Shown here piece after piece: positions 1 through 6,399 of a DNA stretch of 8,933 nt. The notes below the pieces were generated by a model, which was given only the letters and a program-made list of their open reading frames with translations, made no database searches and was not told the origin of the DNA. The translations under genes and the position numbers were made by a program. Source of the DNA: Ignavibacteria bacterium (GTDB lineage Bacteria > Bacteroidota > Ignavibacteria > Ignavibacteriales > Ignavibacteriaceae); contig JAOTUT010000047.1 of NCBI GenBank assembly GCA_029863735.1, positions 1 to 8,933 on the forward strand. Direction: 5' to 3'. The stretch's first letter is position 1, and each line of letters opens with the position of its first letter.

Positions 1-387
1 GAAGGAGCATTAAAGTTAAAAGAAATTTCTTACATTCATGCTGAAGGTTACCCTGCTGCTGAGATGAAGCATGGTCCAATCGCACTAATTGATGATAACA
101 TGCCCGTTGTTTTTATTGCTCCTAAAGATTCAACTTATGAAAAGATATTGAGTAATATTCAGGAGGTAAGAGCAAGAGGCGGAAAGATAATTGTGGTTAC
201 TGATGAAGGTAATGGTGAAATAGACAAGTTAGTTGACCATTCCATTAAAATCCCAAGAACGATAGAGATGTTAACACCAATTTTAACTTCAATTCCTTTG
301 CAGCTTTTAGCTTATCATATCGCTGTTAAAAAAAGTTTGGATGTGGATCAGCCAAGAAATCTGGCAAAGAGTGTTACGGTAGAGTAA
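1..387 (+). CDS. glmS: Glutamine-fructose-6-phosphate aminotransferase (isomerizing), C-terminal part
   Basis: Cytoplasmic enzyme making glucosamine-6-phosphate from fructose-6-phosphate and glutamine, the first step towards UDP-GlcNAc. The frame is open from base 1 and gives 128 residues before TAA, so the start, the glutaminase domain and the first SIS domain lie outside the window. What remains is the second half of the isomerase (SIS) region. It begins [19 protein letters not shown], then has KHGPIALID, and ends [15 protein letters not shown], the near-invariant C terminus of GlmS. Aligned from the C terminus with the E. coli enzyme, the isomerase residues Glu488, His504 and Lys603 correspond to fragment residues E8, H24 and K123, and all are present. 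The C terminus is intact, so the truncation is only the window edge. A methionine codon at 64 is internal and is not a start. The next gene, tRNA-Phe, has its own promoter. Confidence 0.97.
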   Translation, partial: EGALKLKEISYIHAEGYPAAEMKHGPIALIDDNMPVVFIAPKDSTYEKILSNIQEVRARGGKIIVVTDEGNGEIDKLVDHSIKIPRTIEMLTPILTSIPLQLLAYHIAVKKSLDVDQPRNLAKSVTVE

Positions 388-391
388 CTCT

Positions 392-422
392 TTTGAGAAT
401 AGTAAGTTTATTCTTATTTTTG
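392..422 (+). promoter_or_regulatory. Bacteroidetes-type promoter of tRNA-Phe
   Basis: TTTG at 392-395, a 19-nt spacer, then TATTTTTG at 415-422. This is an exact match to the -33 TTTG / -7 TAnnTTTG promoter consensus known from Bacteroidetes primary sigma factors. It ends 12 nt before the first base of the mature tRNA, so transcription would start within a few bases of the tRNA. Seen directly in sequence; activity is inferred. Confidence 0.75.
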
Positions 423-434
423 CACGCAATTTTT

Positions 435-507
435 GGGCAGATAGCTCAGTCGGTAGAGCAATGGACTGAAAATCCATGTGTCGGCGGTTCAATTCCGTCT
501 CTGCCCA
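435..507 (+). tRNA. tRNA-Phe (anticodon GAA)
   Basis: A 73-nt cloverleaf that folds completely. The acceptor stem GGGCAGA (435-441) pairs with TCTGCCC (500-506). The D stem GCTC (444-447) pairs with GAGC (456-459). The anticodon stem ATGGA (461-465) pairs with TCCAT (473-477). The 7-nt loop carries GAA at 468-470, with T before it and A after it. The T stem GGCGG (483-487) pairs with CCGTC (495-499) with one G-U pair, around the loop TTCAATT. The discriminator is A507. The next bases are CAT, so the 3' CCA is not encoded and must be added by tRNA nucleotidyltransferase. It has its own promoter and terminator, so it is a single-gene unit. No minus-strand protein should be called across it. Confidence 0.97.
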
Positions 508-515
508 CATCCCTT

Positions 516-543
516 GAGGCTGATACCGACAGCCTCTTTTTTT
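516..543 (+). terminator. Intrinsic terminator after tRNA-Phe
   Basis: A perfect 7-bp GC-rich stem: GAGGCTG (516-522), 7-nt loop (523-529), CAGCCTC (530-536), followed at once by seven T (537-543). It begins 9 nt after the tRNA 3' end. It is the strongest intrinsic terminator seen in the window. Confidence 0.9.
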
Positions 544-554
544 AAGACTTCATA

Positions 555-1367
555 ATGTCTATAAGAAATAAAATAAAAGGTTCATTTATTTATCTTATTA
601 ATGGATATCGAGTCCTTTCAAACTGGCCTGCGTTTTATACTGATCTCTTCCGATCCTTCTTCGGATTAAACAATAAAAGTTATTTATATGAATTAAGGGA
701 TAGAACTAAAATTAAAGTTCATTCTAACTCATTAGCATTAAATCATGTTTTTTATACCGTTTTTCTAAAAGGCGAATATGATAGTTTAGAAAAATTTAAG
801 ATAAGAGAAGAAGATATAATTATTGATATCGGTGCACATTTAGGATTCTTTACAATTAAGGCTGCAAAAAAAGCCTGTAATGGAACTGTTTACGCATTTG
901 AACCTTTCTCGATGCATTATGAGCTTTTAAAGGAAAACATCCTTTCAAACAACATTAAAAATGTTAAATTCTATAACCAAGCCATAACCGATAAAACAAG
1001 CGAATTATCGTTCTATTATACAATGCATGGTGATCCAGGTGATACAAGCTTATTTAAAATAAATCCTGAGAAAAAGACATATGAGGAAAAAGTAAAATCT
1101 ATTTCACTTCAAGATTTCTTTAACCAAGAAAATATAGAGAATTGTAATTTCTTAAAAATGGATTGCGAAGGCGCCGAATATTCTATTCTAATGAAAGCTA
1201 ATGATTCAACTTTGGCAAAGATTCAGAGGATTGCAATGGAGTGGCATAAATTTGAACCAGACCATGATCCCAAGGGTTTAGCTGAATTTCTTAAGGAGAA
1301 TGGATTCAATCTCATTGAACCACCTTCTTATAATGAGAAAACAGGTTTTCTGTTTGCATTTCGCTAA
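555..1367 (+). CDS. FkbM family SAM-dependent methyltransferase
   Basis: A 270-residue class I methyltransferase of the FkbM family, which O-methylates sugars, polyketides and other small molecules; the substrate here cannot be told. The SAM-binding glycine loop is IIDIGAHLGFF at about 89-99, with an acidic EPF at 116-118 ending strand 2. The FkbM signature FLKMDCEGAEYSIL spans 199-212, followed by AMEWHKF. The first 85 residues form the variable N-terminal part usual in the family, so the protein looks full length. The ATG at 555 has no Shine-Dalgarno sequence, and the next in-frame methionine is past residue 100, so 555 is the only sensible start. The start is 11 nt beyond the tRNA terminator's T-run, which leaves no room for a separate promoter. 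Remains of another methyltransferase-like gene follow directly, suggesting a leftover of a glycan or surface-modification locus (inference). Confidence 0.88.
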   Translation: MSIRNKIKGSFIYLINGYRVLSNWPAFYTDLFRSFFGLNNKSYLYELRDRTKIKVHSNSLALNHVFYTVFLKGEYDSLEKFKIREEDIIIDIGAHLGFFTIKAAKKACNGTVYAFEPFSMHYELLKENILSNNIKNVKFYNQAITDKTSELSFYYTMHGDPGDTSLFKINPEKKTYEEKVKSISLQDFFNQENIENCNFLKMDCEGAEYSILMKANDSTLAKIQRIAMEWHKFEPDHDPKGLAEFLKENGFNLIEPPSYNEKTGFLFAFR

Positions 1368-1443
1368 ATTATGAATCTTGCAGAATAATTTTCTTTGCAG
1401 GAGTACATGAATTCTTTCCAGTAAAAAGAATACATCTACGTAA

Positions 1444-1690
1444 ACAAAACCCTTTGAAACTCCTTACCATGTTTTAGGATTTAATACTAATTCATTGCAA
1501 TATTTTTTTGATAAGATTGGCTTAAAGGTGCTAAAAAGAGAAACTTCGGACGGAAATTTGATTTTTTTCTTATCCACTAAGTAGTAAATCATTCTGGATT
1601 AATCTTTTTCTACTCTTTCCTGTAGAATATTTAGGTCAGTTATTGCAAAAAGATATTTATTTTGAAGCATATTTATCCAAGAGTAATTGA
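1444..1690 (+). pseudogene. Decayed C-terminal remnant of a SAM methyltransferase-like gene
   Basis: This lies in the 406-nt stretch (1368-1773) with no intact gene. Frame 1 from 1444 reads TKPFETPYHVLGF, then NSLQYFFDKIGLKVLKRE and ends at a TAG at 1582-1584. This resembles the 'PYH..ff...sL..ll..aGf.v' region near the C terminus of class I methyltransferases. Frame 2 is open from 1562 and reads SKSFWINLFLLFPVEYLGQ, then KDIYFEAYLSKSN up to TGA at 1688-1690; this looks like the usual end of such proteins. The two frames would join with a one-base shift at the run of seven T at 1562-1568. A further piece in frame 2 upstream (about 1397-1444, reading AGVHEFFPVKRIHLRK) may belong to the same gene through a second shift. 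There is no usable start. Family assignment is by eye only. A sequencing or assembly indel at the T-run would repair only one of the breaks. Confidence 0.5.
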
Positions 1691-1694
1691 CCTA
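1632..1694. repeat. Inverted repeat with long loop in the gene-poor stretch
   Basis: Arms 1632-1644 and 1682-1694 can pair over 13 bp as RNA, including two G-U wobbles, around a 37-nt loop. In DNA the arms match at 11 of 13 positions. No T-run follows, so it does not look like a terminator. It spans the last part of the methyltransferase remnant and may be chance in AT-rich DNA. Confidence 0.3.
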
Positions 1695-1773
1695 TAAACA
1701 AGTCATTAAAACAGTAAATTGTTCAATCTTATTCAATATAAATAATTAAACTAAAAAATATTTCAGTAAGATA

Positions 1774-2475
1774 ATGATCAGTATAATTCTTCTCTTTGCA
1801 AACGTTTTGTTCTTTTCCGGAGTTCTTAATCCAGACGTTCTCTCTCACCTTTATGATAAAGATATGAAAATTAATATGGATAAAGTTGAGATTGGTCCGG
1901 ATTATTATCCAATTGATCCATCTCTAAAATTGGTCTACAACTCAAGTCTTGGTGAAGCCTCTGCAGTAATTAAGAAAGAAGGCAATAATTTCATTATGGA
2001 TTTACGAAATGATGATTTCTTTTTTGTTCAAACCGTATACGTAGAAAATGATACAGTCTATATGACCAAACTTGATCAGGAGGTCGATGTATTTTTATTC
2101 ATATCATCAGGTTCTTCAGTGACTTACAATCGCCCTTACCTTAGGTTTCCTTTTCCTTTAAGTATTAATGATAATTGGAATTGGAATGGTGTTGAATACA
2201 TTGACGGAGAAGACCCGGATACAATTTTAGTATCGGGAAAAGTTTTAGGCCAAGAGCTGGTTGAAACTGAGGCAGGAAACTTCGATTGTGTAAAATTTCA
2301 GATTGATATCCGGAAGAAGAAAAGCGGTTCACATACCAAATTTTTTGAATGGCGAACTCCAAAAATTGGTCTTGTAAAACTTGAAGCATTTATTGATTCA
2401 AAAGGATTTATTGGAACAATAATTAATCTACTTGGTTATGATGAAATGAAATTTGAGCTAAAGAAGGTTGGTTAA
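1774..2475 (+). CDS. Secreted protein of unknown function, DUF3108/TapB-like
   Basis: A 233-residue protein with a hydrophobic N terminus ([15 protein letters not shown]) that looks like a signal peptide with no lipobox cysteine, so an exported soluble or periplasmic product is likely. The mature part is beta-rich. It starts with [17 protein letters not shown] at 44-60, has a W-N-W-N-G motif at 135-139, then [17 protein letters not shown] at 163-179 and [13 protein letters not shown] at 192-204. The order 'YYP...Y', 'VeT.AG.FdcvK', 'W...giGlVk' is typical of DUF3108/TapB-like secreted proteins of the Bacteroidota group; function is unknown and this assignment is from memory of the pattern. 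The ATG at 1774 has no Shine-Dalgarno sequence and gives a signal peptide with no positive charge. The frame is open upstream to 1750 and encodes TKKYFSKI just before this methionine, a perfect charged n-region but without a start codon. purC follows after 65 nt with its own promoter. Confidence 0.8.
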   Translation: MISIILLFANVLFFSGVLNPDVLSHLYDKDMKINMDKVEIGPDYYPIDPSLKLVYNSSLGEASAVIKKEGNNFIMDLRNDDFFFVQTVYVENDTVYMTKLDQEVDVFLFISSGSSVTYNRPYLRFPFPLSINDNWNWNGVEYIDGEDPDTILVSGKVLGQELVETEAGNFDCVKFQIDIRKKKSGSHTKFFEWRTPKIGLVKLEAFIDSKGFIGTIINLLGYDEMKFELKKVG

Positions 2476-2489
2476 CTCATTTAAGCTTA

Positions 2490-2520
2490 TTTGATAAAAT
2501 TATTACAGATAATATATTTC
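2490..2520 (+). promoter_or_regulatory. Bacteroidetes-type promoter of purC
   Basis: TTTG at 2490-2493, 19-nt spacer, TATATTTC at 2513-2520, one base short of TAnnTTTG. It ends 20 nt before the purC ATG, giving a very short leader. The spacer equals that of the tRNA-Phe promoter. No purine riboswitch fits in the 65-nt gap. Confidence 0.6.
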
Positions 2521-2540
2521 GGAAAAAAAAGAAAAATTGT

Positions 2541-3437
2541 ATGCGTCCTGAAGTAATATTAGACACTAACTTTCCAAATTTGAAGCTTTATGCAAAAGGT
2601 AAAGTGAGAGATATTTATGAAGTTGGTGATAACTTTCTATTAGTCTCTACCGACAGGATTTCCGCTTTTGATGTGATAATGAAACAGGGAATTCCTTACA
2701 AAGGAATGGTGCTTACAAAAATTTCTGAGTTCTGGTTTAACTTTACCAGTGATATCATTCCTAATCATTTCATTACTACAGATGTTAATCAGTATCCTAC
2801 AGAATGTAAAGAATACATAGAAGTACTGAAGAACAGATCAATGCTGATTAAAAAAGCCAAGGTTGTTCCTATTGAATGTATAGTTAGAGGATATATTACA
2901 GGATCTGGCTGGAAGGATTATAAAAAAACTGGTGAAATTTCCGGAATTAAACTACCGCAAGGTTTACAGGAATCCGAAAAGTTTCCTGAACCATTATTTA
3001 CGCCTTCAACTAAAGCAGAAATCGGTGAGCACGATGAAAATATTTCTGCAGAACAAGCGATGCAAATTATTGACAAAGAAACTTTTAAGACAGTAAAGAA
3101 TGCTACAATTAACATTTATAAAAAAGCTTCAGAATATGCTTTGACAAAAGGAATTATAATAGCCGATACCAAATTCGAATTCGGCAAAATAAATAATGAA
3201 ATAATTTTAGTGGATGAAGTTCTTACTCCAGATTCATCCCGGTTTTGGCCGCAAGATAAATATGAAGTGGGAAGAGGACAGGAAAGTTTCGATAAGCAAT
3301 TTGTACGCGATTATCTTCTATCGATAAATTTTAATAAGCAGCCACCACCACCACCGCTGCCTGATGATATTATCAATAAAACCAGCGAAAAGTATCTCGA
3401 CATTTACAAAAAACTTACCGGTCAGAGTTTAATTTAA
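2541..3437 (+). CDS. purC: Phosphoribosylaminoimidazole-succinocarboxamide synthase (SAICAR synthetase)
   Basis: Cytoplasmic enzyme of de novo purine synthesis that joins CAIR and aspartate with ATP to give SAICAR. The 298 residues match the longer, yeast ADE1-like form rather than the roughly 240-residue E. coli form. Recognisable blocks in order are [20 protein letters not shown] (20-39, the nucleotide-binding start) with ISAFDV next; [19 protein letters not shown] (109-127, the PurC signature); [17 protein letters not shown] (153-169); IADTKFEFG (207-215); and [14 protein letters not shown] (223-236). A run of five prolines (268-272) lies in the C-terminal linker, likely to need elongation factor P. 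The start is the only ATG fitting the conserved N terminus, and there is no Shine-Dalgarno sequence. It is apparently a single-gene unit: its own promoter is upstream and an AT-rich inverted repeat follows. Confidence 0.97.
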   Translation: MRPEVILDTNFPNLKLYAKGKVRDIYEVGDNFLLVSTDRISAFDVIMKQGIPYKGMVLTKISEFWFNFTSDIIPNHFITTDVNQYPTECKEYIEVLKNRSMLIKKAKVVPIECIVRGYITGSGWKDYKKTGEISGIKLPQGLQESEKFPEPLFTPSTKAEIGEHDENISAEQAMQIIDKETFKTVKNATINIYKKASEYALTKGIIIADTKFEFGKINNEIILVDEVLTPDSSRFWPQDKYEVGRGQESFDKQFVRDYLLSINFNKQPPPPPLPDDIINKTSEKYLDIYKKLTGQSLI

Positions 3438-3443
3438 TTTTAT

Positions 3444-3466
3444 TTCTAATAAAAAATTTATTAGAA
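3444..3466. terminator. AT-rich perfect inverted repeat after purC, possible weak terminator
   Basis: A 10-bp perfect stem, TTCTAATAAA (3444-3453) and TTTATTAGAA (3457-3466), with a 3-nt AAA loop, 7 nt after the purC stop. It has one G-C pair and no T-run after it on the plus strand, so it is at best a weak terminator. It could also be an mRNA 3'-end stabiliser or a binding site upstream of pgsA. Confidence 0.35.
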
Positions 3467-3528
3467 TTACGAACCAATATTATAATTGATACTTTTTTCA
3501 TTCTGTATTTATCACTGTCGGCAAATAA

Positions 3529-4125
3529 ATGACGCTTCCAAACCAACTAACAGTTTTAAGGATAATTCTTTCGCCGATTTTTCTATTTTTCTTCCTTAGC
3601 GATGTGATTTTGATGAAACAAATTTCTGTTGCAATTTATATTGTTGCTGCTCTCTCTGATTGGTACGATGGATGGCTTGCCAGAAAATTTAATTACATTA
3701 CAAGCTGGGGAAAATTTTGGGATCCACTCGCAGATAAAATATTAACTTCCACAGCTTTTATTGGCTTTGCAATCGTTGATCTGATACCCTGTTGGATGGT
3801 TATCATTATTGTTGGAAGAGATGTTCTTATCACATTACTTAGAGTATTTGCCGATATGAAAAACTATGCTTTCACCACGAACTATTATGCTAAATGGAAA
3901 ACTATGCTTCAGATGGTTTTTCTATATTATCTGTTGGTTCTTTACGTGGCTCAGTTCACTCCTGAAATTAGTTCAAAATATGGGAATTTAATTTCACTGC
4001 TTCTGAATAAGGAATTAATATTTTTTATTGCATTGTTGATTACAGTTATCACATTTCATTCAGGGATACTATACATAATCCGAAATTGGAAAATTATAAC
4101 AAAGCTGTTAAAAATTGAAAATTAA
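3529..4125 (+). CDS. pgsA: CDP-diacylglycerol-glycerol-3-phosphate 3-phosphatidyltransferase
   Basis: Integral membrane enzyme transferring the phosphatidyl group from CDP-diacylglycerol to glycerol-3-phosphate, giving phosphatidylglycerol phosphate, the committed step to phosphatidylglycerol. The 198 residues carry the full CDP-alcohol phosphatidyltransferase motif D-x2-DG-x2-AR-x8-G-x3-D-x3-D: D44, D47, G48, A51, R52, G61, D65 and D69. The N terminus TLPNQLTVLRIILSPIF is typical of PgsA. Several hydrophobic segments are visible (about 10-25, 32-43, 72-90, 127-143 and 165-186). The ATG at 3529 gives the expected N terminus and lacks a Shine-Dalgarno sequence. Its stop overlaps the start of pgpA, the next enzyme of the pathway, so the two products are probably made together. 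It appears to open the operon running to recX. The 91-nt upstream gap holds a TATAAT at 3481-3486 but no convincing partner box. Confidence 0.93.
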   Translation: MTLPNQLTVLRIILSPIFLFFFLSDVILMKQISVAIYIVAALSDWYDGWLARKFNYITSWGKFWDPLADKILTSTAFIGFAIVDLIPCWMVIIIVGRDVLITLLRVFADMKNYAFTTNYYAKWKTMLQMVFLYYLLVLYVAQFTPEISSKYGNLISLLLNKELIFFIALLITVITFHSGILYIIRNWKIITKLLKIEN

Positions 4126-4573
4126 TTTTTTTGAAAAATTCATTGGTTCCGGTTTCTATACGGGATATTTCCCGATTGCATCCGGAACTGTTGGAAGTCT
4201 TGGAGCAATATTAATTTACATGATACCCGGTTTTGAAAATTTATTTATCATAATTCCTGCTACTCTGATATTTATTGTTTATGGAATTTATATAGGAACA
4301 AAATTCGAAGCTCAATATGGAAAAGATCCGGCAGAATGTACGGTTGATGAATTTGTTGGTACCTGGATTTCTCTCATAGCTCTGCCTAAAACTGTGTGGA
4401 TTATTGTAGCAGCATTTTTTTTATGGAGAATTTTAGATATTATCAAGCCGCCTCCAGCGAGAAACCTTGAGCGACTAAAAGGAGGACTTGGAATTATGAT
4501 AGATGATGTTATTTCAGGATTATACACTCTTATTATAATGCATCTTGTCGTATATTTGCTCGGTAAATATTAA
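4115..4573 (+). CDS. pgpA: Phosphatidylglycerophosphatase A
   Basis: Membrane phosphatase converting phosphatidylglycerol phosphate to phosphatidylglycerol, directly after the PgsA step. The 152 residues contain the family motifs in order: GSGFYTGYFPIASGTVGSLG (11-30), GKDPAECTVDEFVGTWISL (69-87), DIIKPPPA (108-115) and GGLGIMIDDVISGLY (123-137), the last with the paired metal-binding aspartates D130 and D131. Hydrophobic segments fall at about 31-60, 92-107 and 134-150. The start codon is TTG at 4115, inside the last codons of pgsA, an 11-nt overlap; no ATG is available before the conserved N terminus. The overlap suggests translational coupling with pgsA. cinA starts 17 nt after the stop. 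Confidence 0.94.
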   Translation: MKINFFEKFIGSGFYTGYFPIASGTVGSLGAILIYMIPGFENLFIIIPATLIFIVYGIYIGTKFEAQYGKDPAECTVDEFVGTWISLIALPKTVWIIVAAFFLWRILDIIKPPPARNLERLKGGLGIMIDDVISGLYTLIIMHLVVYLLGKY

Positions 4574-4590
4574 CTAAATTAGACATTGAT

Positions 4591-5847
4591 ATGAAAGCCT
4601 ACATCATTACGATTGGCGATGAAATTCTGCTCGGAAATACTTTAAATACAAATGCTGCATACATCGGAAATCAGCTCTTTGAGGTGAACATACCAGTTGT
4701 CAAAACTTCAGTTGTCGGTGACGACAATCAAGCCATTCTAAACGAATTAAAATTAGCTTCAGAAACAGCCGATTTGATTTTAATTACAGGTGGATTAGGA
4801 CCAACCCACGATGATGTTACCAGAAAATCCATTGTAGATTTTTTTAATACTGAATTGATTGAAAACAAAGAAGTTCTTGAAGATATTCAAAATCTTTTTG
4901 AAAAACGAAAACGAAAAGTAACTGATGTAAATGTGGATCAGGCGAAAATTCCTAAAATCGCTGAGGTAATTAGAAATCAGCTTGGTACTGCACCGGGTTT
5001 GTGGATTGAAAATGAGCAAAAAATTTATGCGGTGATGCCCGGTGTCCCTTATGAAATGGAAGCAATGATAGATTCGACAGTAATTCCAAAATTAAAAGAG
5101 AGAATTGGTGACGGACAAAAAATTCTGAAGAAAAAAATACTGATGACTACCGGTATTCCTGAATCAACTTTGTACGAAAAATTAGGAAATATTGAGGAAC
5201 TTTTACAGGGTGCAAAATTAGCCTTCTTACCTAATCAATTTGGTGTGAAGCTTCGTTTATCAGTCGAAGGTGATGATGAAAAAGAATTGCAGAATAATTT
5301 ACTGGAAATTGAGCAAAGAATAAGAGGTAAAGCTGGCCGATTTATTTATGGAATTGGTGAAGATCAACTTGAAACAGTAGTAAGCAGATTACTCATGGAA
5401 AGAGAATTAAAAATTGCGACCGCTGAATCCTGCACTGGAGGTCTTCTTGGAAATATATTAACAAACGTAAGTGGTAGTAGTAAATATTTTGAACGTGGAA
5501 TTATTTGTTATAGCAACGCTGCTAAAGTTGAAATTCTGAAAGTGAATGAAGATACTCTGGCAGAAAACGGCGCAGTTAGTATGGAAGTCGCAATGCAAAT
5601 GGCTGAGGGAGTTAAATCTACAAGTGGTACCGATATTGGATTGGCTACTACCGGGATTATGGGACCAACAGGAGCAACTGCTGATAAACCTGTTGGACTT
5701 GTTTACATTGGTTATTGTGATGAGAAAGTTTGCACTGCAAAGAAATTTAATTTTGGTGATGACCGCTTATTGAATAAACAGAGAACTGCCCAGGCAGCAT
5801 TGGATTTTGTTAGAAGACAGCTTCTCGGAATTTCATTTGATGATTAG
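4591..5847 (+). CDS. cinA: CinA family protein: competence/damage-inducible protein with NMN deamidase domain
   Basis: Two-domain cytoplasmic protein of 418 residues, a normal full length. The N-terminal MoCF-like domain (about 1-170) starts KAYIITIGDEILLGNTLNTN and has LILITGGLGPTHDDVTRK at 62-79; in related proteins it hydrolyses ADP-ribose or FAD-type pyrophosphates. A KH-like middle part (about 180-255) follows. The C-terminal CinA/PncC domain (about 262-412) carries TAESCTGG (277-284), CYSNAAKVEIL (306-316) and TTGIMGPTGATADKPVGLVY (353-372), the signatures of nicotinamide-mononucleotide deamidase, which recycles NMN to NaMN in NAD metabolism. The ATG at 4591 matches the family N terminus, without a Shine-Dalgarno sequence. 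thpR starts inside its last codons. The position just ahead of recA agrees with the cinA-recA operons known in other bacteria; a direct role in competence is not shown by the sequence. Confidence 0.95.
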   Translation: MKAYIITIGDEILLGNTLNTNAAYIGNQLFEVNIPVVKTSVVGDDNQAILNELKLASETADLILITGGLGPTHDDVTRKSIVDFFNTELIENKEVLEDIQNLFEKRKRKVTDVNVDQAKIPKIAEVIRNQLGTAPGLWIENEQKIYAVMPGVPYEMEAMIDSTVIPKLKERIGDGQKILKKKILMTTGIPESTLYEKLGNIEELLQGAKLAFLPNQFGVKLRLSVEGDDEKELQNNLLEIEQRIRGKAGRFIYGIGEDQLETVVSRLLMERELKIATAESCTGGLLGNILTNVSGSSKYFERGIICYSNAAKVEILKVNEDTLAENGAVSMEVAMQMAEGVKSTSGTDIGLATTGIMGPTGATADKPVGLVYIGYCDEKVCTAKKFNFGDDRLLNKQRTAQAALDFVRRQLLGISFDD

Positions 5848-6388
5848 GTTATTTATAGCACTAAAAATTCCAGAAAAAATTAAAGATAAAATATTCGGCT
5901 ATTGCTATGATGTTTCGGAAAATCCATCAGGATACCAGTGGGAAGCCAATGAAAAAATACATCTTACTTTAAAATTTATTGGCGACATAAAAGATGATCT
6001 ACTACCGCGAATTATTGGTGAGATTGATTTTATAAAAAATTATTCTTCTTTCGATTGTCAGATTTACAGATTTGGTTTTTTCTTTCGGGATAATGAAGCA
6101 AAAATTCTCTGGTGTAATTTAGAGACGGATGGATCAATAATTGACCTTGTTGATGAATTGAATGAACGATTAAGTAAGTATGATATAAAAGTAGAAAAAA
6201 GAAAATTCAAAGGACATTTGACACTTCTTAGAATTAAGAGGAGCGTGAATGAAAAATTCATTCAGAGTTTTAAAGAGTATAAATTCGATCCAATTAAATT
6301 TAACACAAATCAAGTAGCACTAATACAAAGTGTGCTAAAACTATCTGGTTCAGAATATAAAGTTTTAAAAATTTATGAACTAAAATAA
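5840..6388 (+). CDS. thpR: RNA 2',3'-cyclic phosphodiesterase / 2'-5' RNA ligase family protein
   Basis: A 182-residue member of the 2H phosphoesterase superfamily, LigT/ThpR type, which opens 2',3'-cyclic phosphates on RNA and in vitro can make 2'-5' RNA links; the physiological substrate is not settled. The start [18 protein letters not shown] is typical. Both catalytic H-x-T/S-x motifs are present: H41-L-T-L in [10 protein letters not shown] and H126-L-T-L in [10 protein letters not shown] chose the ATG at 5840, which overlaps the cinA stop by 8 nt. An in-frame ATG at 5807 would add 11 residues unlike the family N terminus and lies deep inside cinA. The stop TAA overlaps an ATG at 6388. 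It sits between cinA and recA, with translation probably coupled to cinA. Confidence 0.92.
   Translation: MIRLFIALKIPEKIKDKIFGYCYDVSENPSGYQWEANEKIHLTLKFIGDIKDDLLPRIIGEIDFIKNYSSFDCQIYRFGFFFRDNEAKILWCNLETDGSIIDLVDELNERLSKYDIKVEKRKFKGHLTLLRIKRSVNEKFIQSFKEYKFDPIKFNTNQVALIQSVLKLSGSEYKVLKIYELK
6315..6337. promoter_or_regulatory. Dyad inside the thpR 3' end, upstream of recA
   Basis: TAGCAC (6315-6320) and its reverse complement GTGCTA (6332-6337) are separated by 11 nt, centred about 75 nt upstream of the recA start. The size and symmetry would suit a dimeric repressor such as LexA, and a TATAAA lies at 6356-6361 just downstream. There is no recognised LexA consensus for this lineage, and a 6-bp dyad can occur by chance in coding DNA. 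Confidence 0.2.
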
Positions 6389-6389
6389 T

Positions 6390-6394
6390 GGAGG
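6390..6394 (+). promoter_or_regulatory. Shine-Dalgarno sequence deciding the recA start
   Basis: GGAGG at 6390-6394 lies 5 nt before the ATG at 6400. It falls immediately behind the alternative in-frame ATG at 6388, so only 6400 is served by it. It is the only strong Shine-Dalgarno sequence seen before any gene in this window. Confidence 0.75.
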
Positions 6395-6399
6395 CTGTT

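Noticed and set aside
307..510. Minus-strand open frame across the glmS end and tRNA-Phe
   Set aside because: It lies antisense to a certain tRNA and a certain gene, and its translation has no recognisable features.
435..543. tRNA-Phe as an attachment site of an integrated element
   Set aside because: No integrase gene and no second copy of the tRNA 3' end were seen downstream in the window; only the FkbM gene and the pseudogene hint at insertion.
2476..2540. Purine riboswitch before purC
   Set aside because: The gap is 65 nt and largely occupied by promoter boxes; no three-way-junction pairing was seen.
5546..5773. 75-residue plus-strand open frame inside cinA
   Set aside because: It is an out-of-frame shadow of the conserved CinA C-terminal domain.
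5807..5839. Longer thpR starting at ATG 5807
   Set aside because: The extra 11 residues lie within cinA coding sequence and do not look like the family start, while ATG 5840 gives the typical MIRLFIAL beginning.
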